A stretch of 64,000 nucleotides of DNA from SZAS-79 sp963844255 (GTDB lineage: Bacteria; Pseudomonadota; Gammaproteobacteria; Burkholderiales; SG8-39), in NCBI GenBank assembly GCA_963844255.1, contig CAWJNP010000017.1:62001-126000 (forward strand). The letters are read 5' to 3'. A program made the translations under genes and the position numbers. Positions within the stretch are counted from its first letter, which is position 1; each line of letters starts with the position of its first letter. The notes beneath the pieces were generated by a model, which saw only the letters and a list, made by a program, of their open reading frames with translations, was not told where the DNA came from and did no database searches. Below are positions 46,087 through 54,745 of this stretch, piece after piece.

Positions 46087-46611
46087 ATGGACGGTGAATC
46101 GACACAACACACGCTCGCAGCCGAGGCCGGCCGGCTGCTGAAGGCCAGGGGCGAGATCCTGGTCACCGCGGAATCCTGCACCGGCGGCGGGGTGGCGGCG
46201 GCGATCACGGCGATCGCAGGCAGCTCGGAATGGTTCGACCGCGCCTTCGTCACGTACTCGAACGACGCGAAGCGGGAGATGCTCAAGGTTTCCGCCGCCA
46301 CGCTGGAAGCGCATGGCGCCGTCAGCGAGGAGACGGCGCGCGCCATGGCGCTCGGCGCGCTTGCGGCGAGTCCCGGCACATTTTCCGTGTCGATCACGGG
46401 CATCGCGGGACCGGGCGGCGGGTCGCGCGCGAAGCCCGTGGGCACGGTGTGCTTCGCCTGGGCGCGCAGCGGTGAATCCATGCCGCGCTCGGAAACGCGG
46501 CATTTTTCGGGCGACCGCGACAGCGTGCGCGAGCAATCGGTGCAGCGTGCGCTCGCCGGCATGGTCGAACTGCTCGATGACGGAAAGTCAATCAAGGGAA
46601 ACGCACCATGA
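46087..46611 (+). CDS. pncC: CinA C-terminal domain protein, NMN amidohydrolase PncC
   Basis: A 174-residue stand-alone CinA-C domain. It removes the amide from nicotinamide mononucleotide in NAD recycling. TAESCTGGGVAAAIT and SEETARAMALGA plus SITGIAGPGGGS are the family motifs. ATG at 46087 was chosen with GAGGACGGAGCA upstream. It overlaps the next gene by 4 bases. Confidence 0.92.
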   Translation: MDGESTQHTLAAEAGRLLKARGEILVTAESCTGGGVAAAITAIAGSSEWFDRAFVTYSNDAKREMLKVSAATLEAHGAVSEETARAMALGALAASPGTFSVSITGIAGPGGGSRAKPVGTVCFAWARSGESMPRSETRHFSGDRDSVREQSVQRALAGMVELLDDGKSIKGNAP

Positions 46612-47291
46612 CGACGCTTTACCTCGTGCGCCACGGCCAGGCCTCGTTTGCCGCGGAGAACTACGACAAGCTGAGCGAACTCGGAGAACAGCAGTCGACC
46701 TGGCTGGGTGAGCATTTTGCGGCGCGCGGCATCGTGTTCTCTCGTGCGGTCTGCGGGACGCTCGACCGCCAGCGCCAGACCGCCCGCGCGATACTCGATG
46801 CGATGGGAACGCAGGGACACGGAATGTCGGCCGTCGAGCACGCGGGCTGGAACGAGTACTCGGGCGATGCATTGTGCAAGGCCTATCTGGGCGAGGGCTG
46901 GAACCGCGCGCGCGCGACCGGCGACGTCCGCGGCTTCTATCGCATCATCAAGGCGGCGCTTGCCGATTGGTCCGAGGACAAACTCACGGGGCCGCTGCCT
47001 GAAACCTGGCGCGAGTTCGGCGACCGGGTGGCCGACGCGATGCGCGCGGCCTGTGCGGACCTGCCGGCCGACGCGGTCGTTCTGGCGGCGAGTTCCGGTG
47101 GCGCGATCTCGCGCGGGGTCGCCGACCTGCTGCAGGCGCCCGCGAAAACCGCGATCGAACTCAACCTGCAGTTCCGGAACTCGGCCTTCTGCGAACTGTT
47201 CGTGAGCCCGCGTTCGATCCGCCTGGTCAGTTTCAACTGCATTCCGCACCTCGAGCGGGCCGGACGCTACGAGGCGATTACGCACTCCTAG
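46608..47291 (+). CDS. Histidine phosphatase (phosphoglycerate-mutase-like)
   Basis: A 227-residue member of the histidine phosphatase superfamily. The catalytic RHG motif is YLVRHGQASF at the N-terminus; GTLDRQRQTA carries the partner arginine and ASSGGAISR stands where the second catalytic histidine is normally in a GHGG-like motif, so that residue appears replaced. This might reduce or alter activity. The substrate is unknown. The start overlaps pncC. Confidence 0.82.
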   Translation: MTTLYLVRHGQASFAAENYDKLSELGEQQSTWLGEHFAARGIVFSRAVCGTLDRQRQTARAILDAMGTQGHGMSAVEHAGWNEYSGDALCKAYLGEGWNRARATGDVRGFYRIIKAALADWSEDKLTGPLPETWREFGDRVADAMRAACADLPADAVVLAASSGGAISRGVADLLQAPAKTAIELNLQFRNSAFCELFVSPRSIRLVSFNCIPHLERAGRYEAITHS

Positions 47292-47377
47292 GGCGTCGCG
47301 GGCGGTGCGTGCGTCCGGCTTGACGGCGACTGAACGGAGGACTAGAAAAGTCTCTTGTCAGGACCCATCTGAGTGCC

Positions 47378-48747
47378 ATGACCAGCCATCGTCCTCCAGC
47401 CGTCGCCGGCACCTTCTATCCCGCCGATCCCAAGGCATTGCTGCGGGAGGTGGACGAACTGCTCGAGGGGGTCGACAGCCTCGAGATCCGCTTCGGTCAC
47501 CCCAAGGTGCTGGTCGTGCCGCACGCCGGGTACATCTATTCCGGCGGTACCGCCGCGCACGCCTACGACGAACTGGCAAGCGCACGGGACCAGATCCGTC
47601 GCGTGGTCCTGCTCGGACCGGTGCACCGCGTGGCGGTGCGCGGCCTGGCCCTGCCGGGGGTCGATGCGTTCGACACGCCGCTAGGCCGGATACCGGTCGA
47701 TGCCGGCGCCGTTCAGGCACTGGCGGGATTGCCGCAGGTCGTGACCAGTACGGCGGCACACGCCATGGAACACTCGCTCGAGGTCCAGCTCCCGTTCCTG
47801 CAGCGCATGCTGGGAACCTTTTCCCTGGTGCCGCTGGCCGTCGGCGCTGCGACCCCGACTCAGGTCGCCGAGGTTCTGGAGCGCCTGTGGGGCGGACCGG
47901 AGACGTTGATCGTCATCAGCACCGACCTGTCGCATTACCACGCGTACGACGAGGCGCAACGCATCGATGCGGAAACGCTGTCGCGCATCGCACGGTTCGA
48001 ACCAGGTCTCAACCACGAACAGGCCTGCGGTGCGACGCCGCTCAACGGGCTGCTTGCGCTCGCACGTGGCAAAGGGCTGACGATACGCCGGCTGGCGGCG
48101 TGCAACTCGGGCGACAGCGCCGGCAGCCGCGACCGCGTGGTTGGCTATGCGGCGTTTGCGCTCGACGATTCCGCGACCGTGACCCGCGAAGAGGCGGGAC
48201 GCGTGCTGGTCGGCCTCGCGCGTACTTCGATCGCCCATGCGCTGGGCGCTAGGCGAGCGCTCCTGCCGTGCCGTCCGTGGGGTGGCTCGCGCGTCCGGGG
48301 GCGAGCTTCGTCACGCTGACCGAGGATGGCCGGCTGCGCGGCTGCATCGGCAGCCTCGCGCCGCAGCGTCCGCTGGCCGCCGATGTCATCGCCAACGCGC
48401 AGGCGGCGGCGTTCCGTGACCCGCGCTTTGCGCCGCTCACGGCCGCGGAGTGGCCGAAGATCCAGACCGAGGTGTCGCTGCTTTCGGCGGCCAAGCCGAT
48501 CCGGTTCGGCGACGAGAACGAACTGCTCGAAGCGATCACGCCCTTCGAAGACGGCCTGATCCTCGAAGGCGAGGGCCGGCGCGGCACCTTCCTGCCCCAG
48601 GTCTGGGAGCAGATTCCCGACAAGCGGCAATTCCTTGCACATCTCCGGCAGAAGGCCGGCCTGCCTGCAGAGACACGGATTACGCGCTGTCGCGTGTCGC
48701 GCTACCGGGTGATCAAGTGGAAGCAGTCGGACTTCCAGTCCCAATAG
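47378..48747 (+). CDS. AmmeMemoRadiSam fusion: Memo-like (B) plus AMMECR1 (A), frameshifted
   Basis: One long reading frame, apart from two breaks, joins two domains. Residues about 1-265 are a Memo/dioxygenase-like domain (RPPAVAGTFYPADP, VPHAGYIYSGG, HSLEVQLPFLQ, STDLSHYH). After a short linker with TREEAGRVLVGLARTSIAHAL comes an AMMECR1 domain: TLTEDGRLRGCIGSL, DPRFAPL and RGTFLPQVWEQ. Two extra bases at about 48249 and 48265 split it. The radical-SAM partner starts 13 bases downstream. The three-part system is conserved widely but has no assigned function to my knowledge. Confidence 0.85.
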
Positions 48748-48760
48748 CAGACACATCGCA

Positions 48761-49831
48761 ATGAACCATCCGGCACGCTGGTGGCACACCCTGGAAGACG
48801 GTCGCATCCAGTGCGACCTGTGCCCGCGCGACTGCAAGCTGCACGCGGGCCAGCGCGGTGCCTGCTTCGTGCGCCAGCGAGACGGCGACGCGATGGTGCT
48901 CACCACCTACAACCGCTCCTCGGGATTCTGCATCGATCCGATCGAGAAGAAACCGCTCAACCAGTTCTATCCGGGGACCAGCGTGCTGTCGTTCGGCACG
49001 GCCGGCTGCAACCTCGCCTGCAAGTTCTGCCAGAACTGGGATATTTCGAAGTCGCGCGAGATGGACACGCTGCAGTCCGCGGCGACGCCGGAGATGATTG
49101 CCGACGCGGCCGTACGGATGGGCTGCCGCAGCGTCGCCTTCACCTACAACGATCCGGTGATCTTTGCCGAGTACGCGATGGATGTCGCCGACGCCTGCCA
49201 TGCGCGCGATGTGAAGACGGTGGCGGTGACGGCGGGCTATATCCACGCCGCGCCGCGCGCCGAGTTCTACGCGAAGATGGACGCCGCCAACGTCGACCTG
49301 AAGGCGTTCACCGAGGATTTCTACTATCGGCAGACGGGGTCGCATCTCGCCCCGGTGCTCGAGACGCTCGAATACCTGGTGCACGAAACAGATGTGTGGA
49401 CCGAAATCACGACCCTGCTGATTCCGGGCAAGAACGATTCCGACGCGGAGCTGGAAGCACAGTGCCGCTGGATCGCGAAGCACCTGGGACGCGATGTGCC
49501 CCTGCATTTCAGTGCCTTCCATCCGGACTACAAGATGACCGATGTGCCGGCCACGCCCCCGGCGACACTCGCGCGCGCCCGCGAAATCGGGCGGCTGGCC
49601 GGCCTCAACTACGTCTACACCGGCAACGTGCACGACAGCGACGGCGGAAGCACCTACTGCCCGCGCTGCGAAAACGTCGTCATCGAGCGCGACTGGTACG
49701 AGATCGGCACCTACGCCTTGAGCGATGCGGGTCTGTGCACACATTGCGGCACGCAGCTGGCGGGGCGCTACCGGAAATTCGGCAAGCCCTTCGGCGCGCG
49801 GCGCATCCCGGTGCGGCTGGCGTCGGCGTGA
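48761..49831 (+). CDS. amrS: AmmeMemoRadiSam system radical SAM enzyme
   Basis: A 356-residue radical SAM protein related to pyruvate-formate-lyase activating enzymes. The [4Fe-4S] ligands are Cys83, Cys87 and Cys90 in CNLACKFCQNW. An N-terminal cysteine pair motif CDLCPRDCKL (about residues 20-30) and a C-terminal CPRC ... CTHC zinc-like pair flank the core. It starts just after the fused Memo-AMMECR1 gene and overlaps the acetyltransferase GTG by 4 bases, so all three are likely cotranscribed. Substrate unknown. Confidence 0.9.
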   Translation: MNHPARWWHTLEDGRIQCDLCPRDCKLHAGQRGACFVRQRDGDAMVLTTYNRSSGFCIDPIEKKPLNQFYPGTSVLSFGTAGCNLACKFCQNWDISKSREMDTLQSAATPEMIADAAVRMGCRSVAFTYNDPVIFAEYAMDVADACHARDVKTVAVTAGYIHAAPRAEFYAKMDAANVDLKAFTEDFYYRQTGSHLAPVLETLEYLVHETDVWTEITTLLIPGKNDSDAELEAQCRWIAKHLGRDVPLHFSAFHPDYKMTDVPATPPATLARAREIGRLAGLNYVYTGNVHDSDGGSTYCPRCENVVIERDWYEIGTYALSDAGLCTHCGTQLAGRYRKFGKPFGARRIPVRLASA

Positions 49832-50574
49832 GTACACCGGGTGTCGACATCGAGGACATCGAACGCGCCACGATCGCAGGCGTGTCGCCGGCCGCGGTCG
49901 AGGAATTCGGTGACTGGCTGTTGCCTTTCGATGGCGGCACGATAGGCCGCGCGCGAAGCGCGGTGCCGCTGCGCCACGACCGCTGCGATCCCTTCGATAT
50001 CGCGGAGGTCGAAGCCCGCTACCGGGCACGCGGATTTCAGCCCCGATTCCGGCTCGCGGATGTTCCATCGCTCGAACCGCTGCGCGAGGTGCTGCGCCGC
50101 CACGGTTACCGCGCGGACCAGGCGACCCTGGTGCAGAGCGCGTCCTGCGAGGCAATGCGGGGCGTGACGAACGATGCGCCGGCCCGCATCGACGCCGCAC
50201 CCGATGCCTCATGGACCGCGGTGTTCTCCGGCGAAGGCTTCGATCCGGTCGATGCGGCCCACCGGGTCGGTGCGTTCTCGCGTGCGCCCGGTGCGCTGTT
50301 TGCCAGCGTGCGCGAAGCGCAGGCGGCGGTCGCGGTGGGGGTCGCCGCGCTCAGCCGGGGCTGGGCCGGTGTGCACGGCATGCGCACCGCGCGCACGCGG
50401 CGCGGCGAAGGGCTGGCCGGTCGCGTGCTGGCGGCATTGGCCGGGGCGGCGCTGGAGCGCGGCGTCTCGCGCGCGTTTCTCCAGGTGCAGGAAGACAATC
50501 CGGGGGCGCAGGCGCTGTATCGGCGCGCGGGCTTCACGACGCGCTGGCGCTACTCCTACTGGCAGCAACCCTGA
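49828..50574 (+). CDS. GNAT-family N-acetyltransferase
   Basis: A 248-residue protein with a C-terminal GNAT domain: GMRTARTRRGEGLAGRVLAALAG is the acetyl-CoA pyrophosphate loop region (R-x-x-G-x-A/G) and QVQEDNPGAQALYRRAGF the usual C-terminal motif. The N-terminal half is a second, degenerate domain. The start is GTG at 49828, overlapping the radical SAM stop, which suggests a functional link to the AmmeMemoRadiSam genes. The acceptor is unknown. Confidence 0.82.
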   Translation: MSTPGVDIEDIERATIAGVSPAAVEEFGDWLLPFDGGTIGRARSAVPLRHDRCDPFDIAEVEARYRARGFQPRFRLADVPSLEPLREVLRRHGYRADQATLVQSASCEAMRGVTNDAPARIDAAPDASWTAVFSGEGFDPVDAAHRVGAFSRAPGALFASVREAQAAVAVGVAALSRGWAGVHGMRTARTRRGEGLAGRVLAALAGAALERGVSRAFLQVQEDNPGAQALYRRAGFTTRWRYSYWQQP

Positions 50575-50589
50575 ACTGCGGCGCCGGCC

Positions 50590-50991
50590 TCAGTCTGCCG
50601 GCTTGAACGCCGCGTCCACGTCGATCCGGTAGCCGTTGGCCAGCCGGTTGGTTTCGTTGGCCAGGCCGACCACGGCCAGAAGTTCGGCCAGCATGGCATC
50701 GCTCATGCCCTTCGCCCGCGCAGACGCCGTGTGCGAGTAGGTGCAGTACTCGCAGTTGTTGGTCGCACTGACCGCGACGTAGATCATTTCCTTGACCAGC
50801 GGGTCGAGCGCGCCGGGCGCCATGACCTGCCGCACGTTGTTCCACATGCGCCGCAGGGTGGCAGGATCGTGGGCCAGCACTTTCCAGAAATTGTTGATCC
50901 AGTTGCTGCCGCGCGCCGTCATGATTTCGTCGTACACGGCTTTTACCTCGGGGGAGGCGTCGGCGTATTCGACCATCTTCACCAGTGCCAT
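50590..50991 (-). CDS. Carboxymuconolactone decarboxylase / AhpD-like protein
   Basis: A 133-residue helical protein of the AhpD-like superfamily. The CxxC-type motif is NNCEYCTYSHTASAR, with the histidine three residues after the second cysteine, as in peroxidase-related members. It could act as a thiol reductase or peroxidase. It converges on the acetyltransferase with a 15-base gap and lies 12 bases after the dehydrogenase on the same strand. Confidence 0.85.
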   Translation of the reverse strand: MALVKMVEYADASPEVKAVYDEIMTARGSNWINNFWKVLAHDPATLRRMWNNVRQVMAPGALDPLVKEMIYVAVSATNNCEYCTYSHTASARAKGMSDAMLAELLAVVGLANETNRLANGYRIDVDAAFKPAD

Positions 50992-51003
50992 CGTTTTTCT
51001 CCT

Positions 51004-51918
51004 CTAGCGCTTTGCGCGTTTTTTCTTCAGCCCGGCCATCGAGCCGAGCACCTCGCATACCACCGCGGTGTCCTGCAGGGCGTAGCCCGAGGCGATCGCT
51101 GCCGTGTAGATCGGCGCGGACGCCAGCAGCAGCGGCGTGGGCGCGCCGATTTTTGCCGCGTAGCGCGCAATGATGTCCATGTCCTTCTGCCAGACCTCGA
51201 CCTTCATCGTGGCGTCCGAATAGTCCTCCGCGACCATCATCGGCCCGCGTACCTGCAGCATGCGCGAGTCGCCGGCGCCATCGGTCAACACGCGCAGCGC
51301 CGTCGCGGGGTCGAGCCCGGCCTTGCGGGCGAAGGTGATTGCCTCCCCGGCGGCCACGTTGTGGATGGCGACCAGCAGGTTGGCGGCGAGCTTCATCTTC
51401 GTGCCGTTGCCGAACTCGCCGAGGTAGTGGTGCGAGCGCGCAAAGCCTTCGAACACCGCAACGCACTGCATGATCTTCGCACGCGGCCCGCTCGCGAGTA
51501 CCGCGAGGTCGCGGGTGCGCGCCTGCGCGCCGGTGCCCGAGAGCGGGCAGTCGAGCAGCGTGATGCCTTTCGCCGCGAGCCTTGCGCGCGCCGCCTCGCG
51601 CGCTTCCATCGGCATGGTGCTGGTCTCGATCACGATCAGGCCCTTTGCGCCGGACGCGGCGAGCTCGCCGGTCACGTGCTCGAGCACCGCGACCGTCGGC
51701 AGCGAGGTGATCACGATCGGCGCGCTCTGGGCAGCCGCGGTGTTCGAGCCGGCAACGGTGCCGCCGGCGCGTTTCAGCGCCGCGCGTGCCTCGGGGCGCA
51801 CGTCGAAGCCCGTGACGTGAAAGCCTGCCTTGACCAGGTTGCGGGCCATCGCACCGCCCATGATGCCCAGGCCGATCATTCCGACGGTCCGCGCCGGACC
51901 GGATTTTCTTGCGCGCAT
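51004..51918 (-). CDS. NAD(P)-dependent beta-hydroxyacid dehydrogenase, copy 1
   Basis: A 304-residue enzyme of the 3-hydroxyisobutyrate dehydrogenase family. The Rossmann loop is GMIGLGIMGGAMARNLV; the substrate loop is DCPLSGTGAQA and the catalytic lysine is in GNGTKMKLAANLLVA. I chose ATG at 51918; the open frame upstream runs through the divergent VOC gene. A second member of the family lies at 55497-56374; the two are only distantly similar, so they are not a recent duplication. Confidence 0.88.
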   Translation of the reverse strand: MRARKSGPARTVGMIGLGIMGGAMARNLVKAGFHVTGFDVRPEARAALKRAGGTVAGSNTAAAQSAPIVITSLPTVAVLEHVTGELAASGAKGLIVIETSTMPMEAREAARARLAAKGITLLDCPLSGTGAQARTRDLAVLASGPRAKIMQCVAVFEGFARSHHYLGEFGNGTKMKLAANLLVAIHNVAAGEAITFARKAGLDPATALRVLTDGAGDSRMLQVRGPMMVAEDYSDATMKVEVWQKDMDIIARYAAKIGAPTPLLLASAPIYTAAIASGYALQDTAVVCEVLGSMAGLKKKRAKR

Positions 51919-52006
51919 CTTGTTTACCCTTGATTTGACGCTGCGAAGTCTACCCCGGGGCGGAGCGTCTTCGGCTCTGGCAGAATTGAACCACTGGAGG
52001 TTCATT

Positions 52007-52465
52007 ATGCCGTTATCCCATATCGAACACATGCTGGTGCAGACCGCAGACATCGCGAAGACGGTGGAGTGGTACGTGCGCGTGCTCGGCATGCGCGCCG
52101 GGTTCACTCCGGACTTCAAGTTTCCGGTGCAGTGGCTGTACCTCGGAGAGAACGACGTGGTGCACGTGACCGAGGGAGGCGCCGCGGCCAGCGAGAATCG
52201 AAAGCGCTACGTCGGCCAGCAGTCGGAGGCGCTCTCGGGCACCGGCGTCATCGACCATGTCGCGTTCCGCTGCACGGGCCTCACCGACATGCTGGCCCAT
52301 CTGCGTGCGGAGAAAGTCGAGTTCAAGGAGCGCCAGGTCAACGACCAGGGGCTGTACCAGCTCTTCATGTTCGATCCGAACGGGATCAAGGTCGAGCTCA
52401 ATTTTTCCAATGCAGAGGCGGCCGGCATCCGCGCCGAGGTGCTCGCCTCGGAACTCCCGGACTGA
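52007..52465 (+). CDS. VOC (glyoxalase/bleomycin-resistance) family protein
   Basis: A 152-residue vicinal oxygen chelate protein with two beta-alpha-beta-beta-beta repeats: MPLSHIEHMLVQTADIAKTVEWYVRVLGM and DHVAFRCTGLTDMLAHL. Metal-ligand candidates are His in IEHM and DHVAF and Glu in KVELNF. It may be an isomerase or dioxygenase. GGAGG lies before the ATG at 52007. It is divergent from the dehydrogenase, with 88 bases between. Confidence 0.82.
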   Translation: MPLSHIEHMLVQTADIAKTVEWYVRVLGMRAGFTPDFKFPVQWLYLGENDVVHVTEGGAAASENRKRYVGQQSEALSGTGVIDHVAFRCTGLTDMLAHLRAEKVEFKERQVNDQGLYQLFMFDPNGIKVELNFSNAEAAGIRAEVLASELPD

Positions 52466-52535
52466 GGAATCTAGACCGGATTTATAAAAATTTACCCGGA
52501 AAAGTCATTGCCTGAAGCGGCCGAGCGGGGAGTTT

Positions 52536-52555
52536 GTGTATCGATATCGATACAC
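52536..52555. repeat. Long palindrome GTGTATCGATATCGATACAC, copy 1
   Basis: A perfect 20-bp palindrome between the VOC gene and mscS, 56 bases before the mscS start. The 23 bases GTTTGTGTATCGATATCG plus ATACA (52532-52554) recur at 55459-55481. Being in a likely promoter region it could be an operator; being duplicated it could be a repetitive element. Confidence 0.75.
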
Positions 52556-52610
52556 TCTCGCCTCGCTGCAGATCGGCCGAAAACAATACTCCACTTACAG
52601 GTCCATCACC

Positions 52611-53447
52611 ATGCCTCCGCAACTCGCAGCCCTTGAACAAGCCAAAAGCACGCTCATCGATCTGGCCATCAAGTTCGGCCCCAAGGTCCTGGTTGCGATC
52701 CTGATTCTTGCCGCGGGCGTATATGCCGGACGCTGGGTCGGCCGGGGTTTCGACCGCTGGCTGCAAAAACTCCATCTCGAACCGCCGGTGCGGATCCTGC
52801 TCGTGCGCCTTGCGCGCCTGCTGGTGTTCGGCATGTTCCTGATCATGGCGCTGGAGAACCTCGGCGTCGACCTGCTGCCCCTGATCGCCGGCCTGGGCGT
52901 GGCGGGCGCCGGTATCGCACTCGCGATGCAGGGTGTGCTCGGCAACCTCGCGGCGGGGCTGACGATCATCTTCACGCGTCCGTTCCGGGTCGGCGAATAC
53001 GTGGCCATGGTGGGCGTGGAGGGACGGGTGGAATCGATCGACCTGTTTTCGACCCTGCTGAGCCATCCGGACCGTTCGGTCGTGGTTGTTCCGAACCGCA
53101 AGATCGTCGGCGAGATCCTGCACAACTACGGGCAGATCCGGCAACTCGACCTGAGCGTCAGCATCCGCCGCAATGAAGACCTCGAGCGGGCGCTGGTGGT
53201 GATCGAGGAAGTGGTCGGCGCCGAGGCCATGGTGCTGAAGGAACCGGCGGCGTTCGTCGGCGTGAAGACGCTCGAGGACGAGGGGATCCGGATTGCGGTC
53301 AAACCCTGGGTCAGGGTCGGCGATTACGTCGCGGCCGGCTCCGCGATCAACCGCGCAATTGCTGCAAAATTGCGCGGCACGGGAATAGACTATCCGGCGC
53401 TTGCGCGCGACATCCGACTGGTCGGGGGTAGGGTCGACGCAGCATAA
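52611..53447 (+). CDS. mscS: Small-conductance mechanosensitive channel, MscS family
   Basis: A 278-residue channel. Three transmembrane helices lie at about 25-45, 65-85 and 90-115, the last one being the glycine- and alanine-rich pore helix (LIAGLGVAGAGIALAMQGVLGNLAAGL). The beta domain follows (VGEYVAMVGVEGRVESID, VVVPNRKIVG). It opens under membrane tension to release solutes. The ATG at 52611 was chosen; the frame upstream merely reads through the palindrome. Confidence 0.92.
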   Translation: MPPQLAALEQAKSTLIDLAIKFGPKVLVAILILAAGVYAGRWVGRGFDRWLQKLHLEPPVRILLVRLARLLVFGMFLIMALENLGVDLLPLIAGLGVAGAGIALAMQGVLGNLAAGLTIIFTRPFRVGEYVAMVGVEGRVESIDLFSTLLSHPDRSVVVVPNRKIVGEILHNYGQIRQLDLSVSIRRNEDLERALVVIEEVVGAEAMVLKEPAAFVGVKTLEDEGIRIAVKPWVRVGDYVAAGSAINRAIAAKLRGTGIDYPALARDIRLVGGRVDAA

Positions 53448-53576
53448 CCAGGAACGAGAGTCCGACGCGCCCATGCGGGTGACGATCGGGCCGATGCGAG
53501 AGGGGAGAGGAAAAGTGTTTTCGGCGTCGCACCGGTTGCGGCAATTGAAGATCTTTTGTCAGGCAAGGGGAGAAAA

Positions 53577-54143
53577 ATGAGCAGACCGGTTACTCTGGCG
53601 CTTGCGCTGCTTGCGCTCGCGGTGGCGAGTGGGTGCGCGCAAATGGCGCCCAACTACAGTCCGTCGGTGGAAAACATCCAGAAGATGCGCGATTCCGGCG
53701 CCGCAAAGGTACGGGTTGGCGCGTTCGAAGCAAAGCTGGTCGCGGGTCAGAAGGATGACGCCATCCAGTTGCGCGCGAATACGATGCAATCTCCCTATGG
53801 CGGGAAGTTCAGTACCTATATCCAGGAAGCACTCAAGTCGGAGTTGCAGGCCGCGCGGCTGCTGGACGACAAGTCCTCGCTCGAAATCGGCGGGGTGGTG
53901 ATGAAGAACGACGTGAGTGTTGCGAGTTTCTCTGAAGGCACCGGGGAGATCGAAGCGCGGGTGATCGTCAGGAATGCGGGGCAGATTCGCTTCGACAAGG
54001 TCAAGTCGGCGCGCAGCGTGTTCGAATCGAGCTTCGCCGGCGCCATCGCGATTCCTGCAGGGGCGGCCGCGTATCCCGAGCTGGTGCGCAAGTTCCTCGC
54101 CGCTCTCTACGGCGATCCTGATTTCATCGCCGCACTGAAGTAG
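53577..54143 (+). CDS. Lipoprotein, YajG-like
   Basis: A 188-residue lipoprotein. The signal peptide has a lipobox ASGC with Cys at about residue 20. The body (KVRVGAFEAK, YIQEALKSELQAARLL, LEIGGVVMKNDV, IEARVIVRN) has the alternating beta-helix pattern seen in YajG/LptE-like outer-membrane lipoproteins. Start ATG at 53577 with AAGGGGAGAAAA upstream. A second lipoprotein gene follows after 7 bases; the two are probably co-expressed. Function unknown. Confidence 0.75.
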   Translation: MSRPVTLALALLALAVASGCAQMAPNYSPSVENIQKMRDSGAAKVRVGAFEAKLVAGQKDDAIQLRANTMQSPYGGKFSTYIQEALKSELQAARLLDDKSSLEIGGVVMKNDVSVASFSEGTGEIEARVIVRNAGQIRFDKVKSARSVFESSFAGAIAIPAGAAAYPELVRKFLAALYGDPDFIAALK

Positions 54144-54150
54144 GCCGGCC

Positions 54151-54738
54151 ATGAAAACAATCCTGCTTCGTCTCCTTGCCGTCGGCCTGCTGCTTCTGGC
54201 CGGTGCCTGCGCACATCCGATCAACATTGCACCCGACACGGCCGCGCTGTCCGCGGGCGGCGATCCGCCGGTCGCCAGGAGCGTTGCCTACGTCATCTCC
54301 AACGCCGACCGCGATCTGGAAGTCACCACCCCCGGCGGGGGCGGCGATTCGATACGCTATTTCCCGTATCGGGAACTCGAGTCCGGCATCTTCCAGGTGC
54401 TTTCCGCGATCTACAAGCGGGTCACGCTGTGGCGCTCCGAAGCGGAGAGCAAGGCGCCGGCCAACAAGGACGTCGCACTTGTGTTCGTGCCGAAGATCAG
54501 CACCGCGTCGAGTTCATCGAGCATCCTGACCTGGCCGCCGACCTCGTTTTTCGTCACGCTGGCCTACGAGGTGAAGGACGCCGCCGGCAAGCCGGTCTAT
54601 TCAAGCCAGGTGCTCGGCCGCGGCGCTGCGGAGTTCGAGGAGTTCAAAGCCGACTTCGGGCTGGCCGGCAAGCGTGCCGCAAAGGAGGCGCTCACGAACT
54701 TCAAGGCACAGGTGGAGGCGACAAAGGAGTTGCGCTAG
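54151..54738 (+). CDS. Lipoprotein, second of a pair
   Basis: A 195-residue lipoprotein with signal MKTILLRLLAVGLLLLAGAC (lipobox AGAC). The mature part contains VARSVAYVISNADRDLEVTTPGGGG and FFVTLAYEVKDAAGKPVYSS, then a helical C-terminus. I do not recognise a named family. It converges on ung with a 7-base gap. Confidence 0.72.
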   Translation: MKTILLRLLAVGLLLLAGACAHPINIAPDTAALSAGGDPPVARSVAYVISNADRDLEVTTPGGGGDSIRYFPYRELESGIFQVLSAIYKRVTLWRSEAESKAPANKDVALVFVPKISTASSSSSILTWPPTSFFVTLAYEVKDAAGKPVYSSQVLGRGAAEFEEFKADFGLAGKRAAKEALTNFKAQVEATKELR

Positions 54739-54745
54739 CCCTGCG

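Noticed and set aside
52536..52610. An N-terminal extension of mscS starting with MYRYRYT
   Set aside because: The repeat YRYRY comes from reading the palindrome. The same string appears near 55.47 kb in unrelated frames, and MscS family starts fit ATG 52611.
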